From Larix sibirica (lineage: Eukaryota; Streptophyta; Pinopsida; Pinales; Pinaceae), in assembly GCA_004151065.3 (NCBI GenBank), contig NWUY0304386716.1:1-10472 (forward strand): a DNA stretch of 10,472 nucleotides, read 5' to 3'. The notes under the pieces were generated by a model, which was not told the origin of the DNA, ran no database searches, and saw only the letters and a list, made by a program, of their open reading frames with translations. Positions 1-7,933 of the stretch are shown here, one piece after another; the stretch's first letter is position 1, and each line of letters begins with the position of its first letter. Made by a program: the position numbers and the translations under genes.

Positions 1-123
1 CTAAGTTAGTCGAGCTATAAGATAGTGGAAATTAGATACTATTAGTCACCGACTAAAAAATAGTCGTTTATATGTGAATTTTAGTCATTTTTTTAGTCAC
101 TAATTTCTCATTTTGTACTAGTG
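1..123. mobile_element. Terminus of a CACTA/EnSpm-like DNA transposon
   Basis: The segment ends in TAGTG at 119-123, the reverse complement of the CACTA terminal motif, and read inward from that end it begins CACTAGTACAAAATGAG. Inside the end lie several short direct and inverted copies of TTAGTC/GACTAA, including TTAGTCACCGACTAA near 44-58 and further copies near 81 and 93. Such clustered subterminal repeats are where the transposase of this superfamily binds. The rest of the element lies before the window, so neither the second terminal inverted repeat nor the 3-bp target duplication (GAC at 124-126 would be one half) can be checked. No transposase coding is visible in this piece. It could instead be a CACTA-derived non-autonomous element or MITE. 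Confidence 0.6.
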
Positions 124-295
124 GACGGCGTTGCCAAAATCCACTAGGAAATCATTGCAAAGATAGTTCACAGCTAAGCCAAATCTTTCAGAAATCATGG
201 CATTTGAAAGTTACACTTATGTATCACCATAATATGCAATGATTATTCCAATAGATATCACTATAATATGTACTCAATGTTTTGTTGAATCAAAA

Positions 296-854
296 GAGAC
301 ATGAAGCCTAAGATATGTTTACTCTTTGTTTTAAGCTAATCTTGCTCTTCCCAATCAAAGGAGATTTCCTTTACAATGATCTAAATTTTATTTTGTAACC
401 TATTGAGACGGATTCAAACCTACATGTAAAGGAGGTCAACTAGTTCGTTACGAGCCAGAGGGAGCAGGGATCCTAGAATCTTACCCATATTTTGTAGTCA
501 AATTTAGAGAAGCCAGTTGATTTCACTTCTATGAAAGGTTGCAGAAATGCCCCTCAGGATTTGCTCTAGCATTTTCTAAGGTTTTTTATGGTAAGAAAGT
601 TATAGTGGGTGATTTAACCTTTCAAGTTTCAGAAACCACGATTGCGTCAGTGGGAGACTTACCCATGGACAATGAACGTTGGTTTAAGCACCAGAACATT
701 AAAGTTGCAGCCTGTAATCATTTTATCAAGGGGGAGATTCAAATTTATGATTGGTGAAAGGGGATCCCGCGAACCTAGTTAAAACTAGAATACAATGATC
801 TTTTGAGTTTGGTTCAGAGGTATTTCACCTAGGAAGGTAGATATGCCACAGTTT
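296..854 (+). repeat. Left arm of a ~560-bp inverted repeat
   Basis: This stretch matches the reverse complement of 2517-3076 almost without gaps. By eye the identity is about 80-85 percent; this is an estimate, not a computed value. The matched unit holds about 120 bp of non-coding leader before the start-codon position and about the first 146 codons of the unknown gene described at 416-2320. Because the leader is copied along with the coding part, the unit that duplicated was genomic or an element with its own 5' region, not a bare coding segment. Homology fades upstream of about 296 and stops abruptly after 854. Confidence 0.85.
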
Positions 855-2320
855 ATCTATATCAAATGAGCTTTATATTTCATTTAAACAGAATCTCCAG
901 GATAAGTATACCATTTTATTTTCTCAAGAGCCTTTCCAAAACGTCTATTAAGGTTAGGGCTAGTTCCCATAGCACCCAACACAACATTTTTCATCAGGCT
1001 CTCATCAAATTACTGATTATGCAAGAATTGTATAGGGTTCGTAGGGATTGGATCCATTTTTCATTGTCTTTTGGTTTTGAGATAGAAGAGCCAAAGTCCC
1101 AAGAGACTCAAACAAATAATCCTCCTAAATAAACTAAAATACATAAAACACTTGAAATCAAGGAGCCGAATGACTCTACAACACAATGAGAAGATCAAAC
1201 AATTAGTGGTAGGTATGTTAAAAAGAGATTTGAATCTAATGAAAAAGGAACTATGAAGAAGAAGGTACAATTCTCTCTTGAGCAGGAACAAGCAAGCCAT
1301 AGTTCTGGACAAGTTGATGATGACAGGAAATAGGGGAAGGTCAAATCTCTCGAGAAGGTAAAACCTAAGCAAGATAAGTTGAGGATAGACAAGATCACGA
1401 GTGATCATTCCGATGAAAAAGATAAGCAAATAGTTTAGGAGGTTCATCTAAGAAAACCTCATACAAGGCCCACTAACAAGCTTAGGTTAAACTCTAAGTC
1501 CATTTTTTACCCTTCTCTAAAAAGGAAGATGGTCATTGATCTTGAGAATCTAAAAAAGAAGACACAAGAAAGATCTAAGAAGCAAAATCTCTCAAATACA
1601 GTATCTAAAACCCCTGAAACCAGAAGAAGTCCAAGATTGAAAAAAGAGAAGGTAATGATTGAATGTGAAAATTCTAAGGCTAGAAAAGAAACAATGAAAC
1701 AAGTATCTAGATATACAATTTCTGAACAAGAATCTAGTCATTCAATGGAACATGAGGAAACAATTGTCGCGTTTTTGACAAGCATAGAAAGGACTATTAA
1801 TGCAATTCATGTCCTACTTGAGACTGGTCCATTCACACATGATTCTTCAGATGAAGAATTAGAAATTCATAACGAAGATCCAAGTTTTACTTGCCAAGCT
1901 AAGCTAGATTCTAAAGTGCGGGATTTAGAGAAGAAAACAAAATTTCCTAGAGATAACATTCTGCAGCAATCAAAAGATAAGAAATGTAAAACCAAAAAGG
2001 CTCTTACGATAGAGCTTAAAAAATTCCAGAGTTTGATTGAGAATCCACTGCGAGAAAATGGACTGCTACAAAACGAAAGTAACAAGGTCAATAAAAGGAT
2101 GACCAGACTTGTCATCAAACATAATAAACTTTGCAAGTTTTCTCAGAAACTCAGAAAGGATAATAAAAAGTTATTTAAACAAAGAAAATATTGGAAGAAT
2201 CAGTGCCTCCTGGAAAGACAAAAAAATTGAGAAAGCAGTAGTATACTGGGTATTTTAGCTAAGTTGCAGGGAACTCAGGTTCTATAGGAAACGATACAAA
2301 CACTGGTAGCCAAAGCATAG
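416..2320 (+). pseudogene. Decayed gene of unknown family: globular N-terminus plus coiled-coil-like tail
   Basis: I do not recognise the family. A single frame reads sensibly from codon 416, where the partner copy at 2955 has ATG but this copy has AAA, to about 2320. It is interrupted by stops at 518, 755, 776, 830, 1130, 1187, 1331, 1436, 2228 and 2285, and I see no frameshift over about 1.9 kb. The first ~220 residues look globular, with conserved stretches such as GGQLVRYEPEGAGILESY, VGDLTFQVSETTI and RWFKHQNIKV. From about codon 240 the chain becomes lysine/glutamate-rich and probably helical, with an RRSPRLKKEKV patch and a possible coiled coil around 1900-2230. No nuclease, polymerase, integrase, protease or zinc-finger signature is visible. 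It may be an ORF of an uncharacterised transposable element or a lineage-specific multicopy plant gene. It forms a tail-to-tail pair with the copy at 2517-2955. Confidence 0.7.
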
Positions 2321-2516
2321 TCAAGGTTCATGAGATTTATGCCAGTACTGCAATTTTCGGAATCAAATCATCTTACTATTGTCGGCAACATTATGCAGCA
2401 AATCAAGATTTTCCATCACCTCAAATCCAACAATTATATAGCAACTGATATTCTACAATTCATAAGTTTACTACATCCTTTCTATCATTTGATCTCTTTT
2501 TTTATTTACAAACCTC

Positions 2517-2955
2517 AAACTGTGGCATATCTACCTTCCCTGGTGAAATACCTCTGAACCAACCTCAAAATATCATTGTTTTCCAGTTTTAAACAGGTTC
2601 GTGGGATTCCCATTCTCCAATCAGGATTTTGAAACTCCCCTTTCAGAAAATGATTACAGTTTGAAACTTTAATGTTCTGGTGCTTGAACTAGTGTTCACC
2701 GTCCATGGTTAAGTCTCCTGCTAAAGAAATCGTGGTTTCTGAAACTTGGAAGGTTAAATCACCCACTCTAACATACTTACCATCACAACCCTTAGCAAAC
2801 ACTAGAGAAAATCTCGAGTGGCATTTCTGCAACCTTTTGCGGAAGTGAAACCAACCGACTTCTCTAAATTCGACTACAAACTCTAGGTAAGATTCCAGGA
2901 TCCCTGCTCCCTCTGGCTCGTAACGAACCAATTGACCTCCCTTACATGTAGGCAT
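2517..2955 (-). pseudogene. Second, 3'-truncated copy of the unknown gene at 416-2320
   Basis: Read on the minus strand, it starts with ATG at 2953-2955 and gives MPTCKGGQLVRYEPEGAG, followed by the same conserved stretches as the plus-strand copy. These include FREVGWFHF, KCHSRFSLVFAK, VGDLTFQVSETTI and, after a stop, FKHQNIKV. The stop is TAG at 2689-2691, where the other copy has TGG (Trp), so a single G-to-A change explains it. The frame then continues through GIPRTCLKLE and RYFTREGRYATV to a TGA at 2515-2517, where resemblance to the first copy ends at about codon 146 of the family. The helical C-terminal half is therefore absent. Its ATG supports the choice of start for the family. It is not expected to make a functional product. 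Confidence 0.75.
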
Positions 2956-3076
2956 GACTTTGTCTCGATAGGTTAAAAAGGAAAATTTAGATCACTGTAT
3001 ATGAAATCTCCTTCGATAGGGAAGAACAAGATTAGCTTAAAACAAAGAGAAAACATATATTAGGCTTCACGTCCCC
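2517..3076 (-). repeat. Right arm of the ~560-bp inverted repeat
   Basis: This arm is the reverse complement of 296-854, with nearly equal length (560 against 559 bp), so it carries almost no net indels. Bases 2956-3076 are the non-coding leader of the minus-strand copy. That leader is clearly alignable to 296-415, for example over TTTGTTTTAAGCTAATCTTG. The sequence between the arms (855-2516) is the remainder of the plus-strand pseudogene plus about 200 bp of unassigned DNA. Confidence 0.85.
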
Positions 3077-3735
3077 TTCAATTGTTAGACTCGAATTAAT
3101 TAGATGATGCAATTAGTTAAGGAAAATCCTATAATGTCGGATCTAGAATCAGTTTTAGATCTGGTACTTTCTATTTTTGGTTCATATGTATATTTTAGAA
3201 AAAATATAGAGGCCGACTCCTTGAAAGATGCATCTAATATTTGGATAGCTTGTATTTTATGTCTATAAAAACAATGATGTAAGTAAAGGATGGGGTTGGA
3301 AATTTTGGAAGTCATCAGGAGGTTGTTGGACATATGTAAATATAAACTTTAATGCAGTAATGTATGCATGCTCAAGAACCTTTAGACTGTGAATTAAACT
3401 GTGCCACTTATATTTTTCTACCGCTTCTTAATTTGGATACAAAAATTGATTTTGCACTACATTAGTCAGTTATGTTTCAAATCTAATGACATTTATGTTT
3501 TGAATGTCTGTTGCATGAAACCTATCCTATGTTTTCCATATGATATTCCAAGTCTTAACACTATTATAAATTGGGATATTTTCCTCTGAATGTATGAGTA
3601 AACAGTTGGTTATTTATATATTTACATATGTACTCCATTTGACATTGGTGGTCATGTTTTATTTACAGTTATAAATCCTTTGAATCGATGATGTATTGTT
3701 GATTCATTATGACTTATGAATAGATCATTCTTTAC
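3077..3735. other. Intergenic DNA without recognisable genes
   Basis: AT-rich sequence. The open frames here, such as minus-strand 3100-3333 and plus-strand 3401-3589, give protein text without recognisable motifs and are best taken as chance. There is a TATA-like TCTATAAAAA at about 3261-3270 in the plus direction, but no supported gene follows it. No repeats, tRNA-like or transposon-end signals were seen. Confidence 0.5.
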
Positions 3736-4250
3736 AGAATCTGTATGAATTAATCAATCTCTTACCACTCAAATTTAAACCCAAAACCATTCCAAAAATG
3801 TATCAAGTGCCTTAGATTTTCCCTAGCAGTCAAGGTGCATACCTTAGGGACAACGCTCACCAAAGAAGATTTCATGTAGATATGAGAAAAAATACGTTTC
3901 CAACCATTCTTGTGAACTGAGCTATGGATTTATGTTCTATTCTCTGGAAAACACTAGCTGCTTCTTGTCTATCCAATCCAGGATCTCTTATTTACTTGGA
4001 TACCACATTTACACATCCCCTTCAATTGCAGATCCTGGTCCCAACAATGGAACCATTTGTTGGCTCACTTGTGGGTATACCTAGGTTCACTACAACACAG
4101 ACCAACAAATCCCAAGATACTAGCCCTTTCGGCATCACCTGCGAACAGGAGAAATCTCACCGAATTACCTATGGGTACTACAGGAACCACATTTGTGCAG
4201 TAGGGAAGGGGAGGAAAATCTATTTTGCATTCATGCCCATTAACAAAACC
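3736..4250 (-). pseudogene. Possible degenerate pentatricopeptide-repeat (PPR) gene fragment
   Basis: Read on the minus strand with frame changes, short stretches fall in the order expected of a plant PPR protein. GFVNGHECKIDF (4250-4214) resembles the 'GF...DVFV' segment, and LLHKCGSCSTHR (near 4200-4160) the 'YAKCGS...AR' segment. QVMPKGLVSWDLLV (about 4142-4100) resembles 'MP.RDLVSWN.LI'. QEAASVFQRI (near 3960) resembles 'EAL.LF..M'. SLVSVVPKVCTLTARENL (from about 3868) resembles 'T.VSVLPAC..L..L', and GFKFEW*ERLINSYRFC (to 3736) 'GFE.DVFV.NALI.MY.KC'. PPR proteins bind organellar RNA and often act in editing or splicing. Each match is weak alone; their order is the argument. Several frameshifts and stops make this non-functional if the assignment is right. 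Confidence 0.42.
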
Positions 4251-4963
4251 TCTACAGGAATAAAATTAAACCACAAAACTACTATATTGTGTACATCTAT
4301 TGTGCAATATATCGTAACTGAGAACACTTACATCTTATTTTCATGTCATTGCATATTTATGATTTTAACAACAACATGTAAACTAAACAACACACATACT
4401 CATAAACATTCACATTCACAAGACACCAGATATTTTTATGTGGAAACCCAAATGGGAGAAAACCATGGAAATGCTTGTTTATTCATTGATCCCATTACAT
4501 AAAGCATTTCATCTTCATCTTCTTATAGACCTGCACACACAGCCTGCAGACTACAACCCTTACAAAACCCTTTAGTACTAAAACTTCATACATGGGATCA
4601 CTTAAATCTTCTTCGCACTCTTTTTATATCAACATTCCATCCAAAATTATTAGCATCCTACTCTACCTGACCCGTTACATATATATAGTTATTGGCATAT
4701 CCCTCACGGACCACTAAGTGGACCGAAAATCCTAACTTACTCTAACCCCTTTCTCGGTTGATGTGATCAACCAATACTATTTCCATATTTTGTGGGTTCT
4801 AGGTCGGAGTTCGTCCTTCTTTTGCAGGTGCGTTCCCTTTAAGTAATTCATTGTGCTACACTTTTTCATACCAACACAAAACTAGTTCAAAAATATCTTA
4901 GGGCCAACATAAAGTGATTAAGTCTTTTCTCTCTTTATAGAGATCAATTGTAATTGTGAATCA
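4251..4963. other. Intergenic DNA without recognisable genes
   Basis: No coding stretch on either strand shows a recognisable motif. Small features only: a run of ACAC/CATTCACA-type simple sequence near 4389-4422, a TATATATA tract near 4680-4687, and a short perfect inverted repeat CCACTAAGTGG near 4711-4721. The TATA-like tract has no supported gene downstream. Confidence 0.5.
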
Positions 4964-4973
4964 TTTTTTTTTT
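4964..4973 (-). repeat. T10 run, possible A-tail of the LINE
   Basis: Ten consecutive T on the plus strand correspond to ten A on the LINE strand and lie downstream of its ORF2 remnant. This is the position expected for a LINE 3' tail. T runs are common in AT-rich DNA, and no flanking target duplication confirms it. Confidence 0.4.
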
Positions 4974-5403
4974 CCAACAATAATGGGTATGATTTATATT
5001 TACAAAGAAGCTATTGGAACTCCAAGCAACCAAAGATACAAAATGTTCAAAATTTGTGCAAGAATGCTATGCAATTGATATCCAAAAGCACAATTGTCTT
5101 CCTTTGAAAATACCTATTGTATGTATAGTTTATTTTATCCCCATTATGCCTATAACTATATTGCTTTACATATTATACCAATATAAAAATGCAAGTAAAC
5201 AACATAAGAGAAATTTAACAAGGCCAAATACATGCCCTCTATGGGCCTCCTCCATCAACACATTATCTCTCTCAAGATGTTTTTCTCCATAAGTCAAATT
5301 TCTCAGTCCTGAATTTCTTCTTTACCAAGTCCTATTTTCCATCAATGCCCTGAAACTAGTTTTTGAGAATTATTTTGGATCGAAGGGGGCTTCCCATGAT
5401 TAG

Positions 5404-6930
5404 ATATCAAACCCATATCCTCTTATGAACATTTAAATTTTTTATTTTAATCACGCCGATGGATCTCTGATATAGGGCTTCATTCATTAAAGATCTCGCT
5501 TTTATAGCTATTTTGTGATGAGTGCTTGTTTTCGACCTGAAAATGACCATGTTTCTAGACATCCATGTTTTCCAACAAAGATATTTTAGTATGGATTTCC
5601 CTAATTGAATAAGGGTTGGATTATTATTCAATGAACTAAGATATAAATATTTTCAATTAATAAACAAGTTGCTTTATGTTTTAGGGTGTATTATCTCCTT
5701 GCCGAGCTCTACTAGAGAAATATGTCATACATGTTAAAATAAGACACACTTTGAGAATAGGTGGGGTGATGTTTCTCTTGCTTCTTTACACAACACCCAC
5801 TGAGACAACCCCTATATTCTATTCATCCTTAAATTCTTAATTGTAATACTTTCCCATGAGCTAAAACCTAGTAAATAGCATTGATCTTTGGAACATTGGT
5901 ATGCCATATATTTTTTCACATTATTGTGTGGGAATTTTCTTAATGTGGCATGGTATCCTTCTTTCACTATGTATCTGCCTACTTTTTCTACCCATCCCTT
6001 CTTATTTGTTTAAAGAGTGTTAATTGGTGCAACTCTTTGTGAATGAGATAGATGAGTAGAGTGTTGGAGGGATATGTTGTCATGAATATCCAGTTGTCTC
6101 CATAATTCCCATCTACCTATTGAGATCCAATAAAAAAAAATCAAAGAGAGTGGTATACCTAGCTCTAGTAATCCATTCCTTGAGCTCGTGTAATTCAATC
6201 CTAAAGGAAAGGGGGGCTTTAACCATAGTTTTTTCTTCCCATATGTTAATGATTTTTTCACTCCCTAGGACCCAAGAGGGGTCATATTGGAAGATTTAGC
6301 CAAGGATTTACATTAATTTTGTATACTCAATCCTCTACTTTTGGGAAGAGGATCAATTTTGATTTCCACAATTTCTTGATGCCAAGTATTTTTGTTCCTA
6401 AAGCTACATCATTATCCTAAGATATTTCAACCCAAGCCCCCAAATTTTTGGGAAAGCATGAACTATTTCCCATTTTAGCAAGTGATATTTCTTGGTATTG
6501 TATTTTCCTCCATACCACTGAAATCTTCAAATTTCTCATCTAACTTGATTCAATACAGAGATTGGAGCTAACGTGCATGAACTTTCAAAAATAGGGAGAG
6601 AAGAAAGAATAGATTTAATTAAAAAAATCTTACCTATTGGGTTTATCCATGATTCTCCTCATGTTTGAACCCCGGACTTAAAATTTTGAATAATATGAGG
6701 CCAATTTGTCACTTTGGATTGTTTTAGGAAGACAAGGATCCCCAAATATTTAAAGGAGGACTAATTTAGGATGCCTACAAATCCAAATATTTATTAGACC
6801 CTTTGAAGCGTGACAATAGATAAGTTCCATCCCAAAATATGACTTTTTCGTAATTAATTTGAACACCTAAAGCATCAACAAACATATTGTTCCTCGCACA
6901 ACAGATCCCATTTTCTTTAGAAAATGGGAG
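5404..6930 (-). pseudogene. LINE ORF2 remnant: end of reverse transcriptase, linker and zf-RVT-like region
   Basis: Joined over several frames, the minus strand reads in the order of a plant L1-like ORF2 C-terminus. GVQINYEKVIFW (near 6870-6835) fits the 'G..IN..KS' segment after the RT catalytic motif. FKYLGIPVFL (about 6755-6725) is the 'YLG.P' motif. GKIFLIKSILSSLPIF (about 6632-6587) is the typical 'LIK.VLS.LP.Y' segment. KKYHLLKWEIVHAFPK followed by GLGLKYL (about 6495-6420) is the 'W...C.PK..GGLG' block. LCKEARETSPHLFSKC (5803-5746) is the zf-RVT zinc-knuckle region, with W where its first Cys is expected. LCWKTWMSRNMVIF (near 5580-5540) is the 'W..W..RN..IF' segment. Many stops and frame changes show it is long dead. 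Only motifs downstream of the catalytic YADD box are present. Confidence 0.75.
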
Positions 6931-7100
6931 CCCCAATTTAGTTTTCATTTAGGTAATTTAGATGCTTATTACCGTTACTTTGATAGTACAAGGTTTTCAA
7001 TAAATTATTTTTGTTCAATTAACATTTGTTTCCCACATTAAAAATTTGACTGAAAACCATTGTTTCGTTTCCACAAAATTTTGTTTTTATTTTCTTTATG

Positions 7101-7570
7101 AAAATTGCGGAATGCGGATTGCGGAAACAATGATTTTAATATTTGAATTTTTGCTTCCACATATCCACATTTCGCATTGCGGATTGTGGAAGTCAGAAAG
7201 CATTTAAATGATATTATTCAAATGTCGTTATTTCCAATTCCGCAAATGTTTTGCGGATTGCAGAGACCTTAAATTATCCAAAATATTTCCTGCAGTCCCG
7301 CATTTACATATTTCCATGTTTCCAACTTTCCGATTGTGGATTGCAGAAACAATAAATGTTCTAAAACTATTCCCGCATTTCTGCATTTTTGGCCTTCCGA
7401 TTGCGGATTGCGGAAACGATAAATTTTCTAGAATTAGTCCCGCATTTTTGCATCTCTGGCATTCAAATTGCGGATTGCGGGTAGCATTTCCACTTCTCTA
7501 TTTCTTAATATTGGTTCCGCATTCCTCATTCCCGCATCGCATTGCTGATTGCGGGAGGATGAAATTGTTA
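7101..7570. repeat. Diverged tandem array with a GCGGATTGCGG core, about seven units
   Basis: The core GGATTGCGG or a close variant recurs near 7116, 7180, 7255, 7337, 7405, 7473 and 7547, with spacings of roughly 64-82 bp. Between cores, most units carry a related segment: AAACAATAAATTTTCTA-like sequence, then TCCCGCATTTNTGCATTTNTGG. Neighbouring units near 7331-7398 and 7399-7466 are the most alike. Some units contain short perfect hairpins: CCGCAAA-TGT-TTTGCGG at 7240-7256, and TCCCGCA at 7530-7536 with TGCGGGA at 7550-7556. The array is much richer in C, G and CpG than its surroundings. The open frame across it (7208-7654) is a by-product of the repeats and not a gene. The array lies just upstream of the pseudogene starting at 7934 and could be part of its promoter or leader. 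Confidence 0.75.
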
Positions 7571-7933
7571 ATTTTCAAAAATCAGTTCCCGACTTTCTGC
7601 TTCTGCATTTCCTTCATAAATTTGGTTTTAATCTTGAGCATTGGTGTGTTTTAGATCTATGGTCTTGTTTTAATCTTATTAATGACATGATTTTTTAGGT
7701 TTAAATACTCCAAATTAATTTTTATGTTTACCATTTTACGCTTTGATTTTACCTTCTGCAAACAATTTGTCACTGTAAATATTACCCTATGCGGATTCTG
7801 TTTTTTTCTTCAGCAATTTACAAGTAAGTTTTTCTCTACTTCCTGCAAATCACTTGCGTAATAATATGAAACTGATTTGGGATTTAAATTTAAATTTCCT
7901 TTCATCATTTTTTCAGAAATCATATTTTCATCC
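7571..7933 (+). other. T-rich leader before the 7934 pseudogene, possible small intron
   Basis: No coding content. The segment contains AAGTAAGT, a plant-like 5' splice site with GTAAGT at 7824-7829. A pyrimidine-rich stretch follows, ending in TTTTTTCAG at 7916. Together these would delimit an intron of about 93 bp ending 17 bp before the ATG. A further TTTTTTTCTTCAG ends at 7813. These sites would fit a spliced 5' leader of the gene at 7934 but could be chance in T-rich DNA. GCGGATT at 7792-7798 echoes the upstream array. Confidence 0.3.

Larger units (their letters stand above)
4964..6960 (-). mobile_element. 5'-truncated L1-like LINE (non-LTR retrotransposon)
   Basis: The element lies on the minus strand. 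Its recognisable part is the C-terminal portion of ORF2, described separately. It lacks the endonuclease and the catalytic core of the reverse transcriptase, as expected from the frequent 5' truncation of LINE insertions. The proposed 3' end is a run of ten T at 4964-4973, which is an A-tail on the element's own strand, about 430 bp after the last ORF2-like sequence. I could not find a convincing target-site duplication on both sides, so both borders are uncertain. The 5' border may lie anywhere from about 6930 to 7080. Confidence 0.6.

Noticed and set aside
1061-1447. 128-codon open frame on the minus strand, Leu/Phe-rich
   Set aside because: It is antisense to the Lys/Glu-rich coding text of the plus-strand pseudogene; reverse complements of such text give Leu/Phe-rich, membrane-like frames.
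1867-2136. Minus-strand frame resembling a membrane protein
   Set aside because: It is an antisense shadow of the coiled-coil-like region of the 416-2320 pseudogene.
416-2320. Stop-codon reassignment or programmed read-through to explain the interrupted frame
   Set aside because: All three stop codons occur, the start codon is also lost, and the partner copy has sense codons (such as TGG) at some of these sites. Ordinary decay is simpler.
3924-4502. 192-codon open frame on the plus strand
   Set aside because: The translation shows no recognisable domain, runs into simple-sequence Thr/His text, and overlaps the minus-strand PPR-like remnant, which explains the region better.
5014-5292. 92-codon plus-strand frame with a hydrophobic segment
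   Set aside because: It sits antisense within the likely 3' region of the LINE and has no recognisable motif or gene context.
7101-7570. CRISPR-like array
   Set aside because: Units are diverged, the spacing varies, the conserved core is short, and the context is clearly plant nuclear DNA, so it is an ordinary minisatellite.
7208-7654. 148-codon open frame on the plus strand
   Set aside because: It lies across the tandem array and its protein repeats the same Ile-Ala-Asp-Cys-Gly type text unit by unit, so it is a by-product of the DNA repeats.
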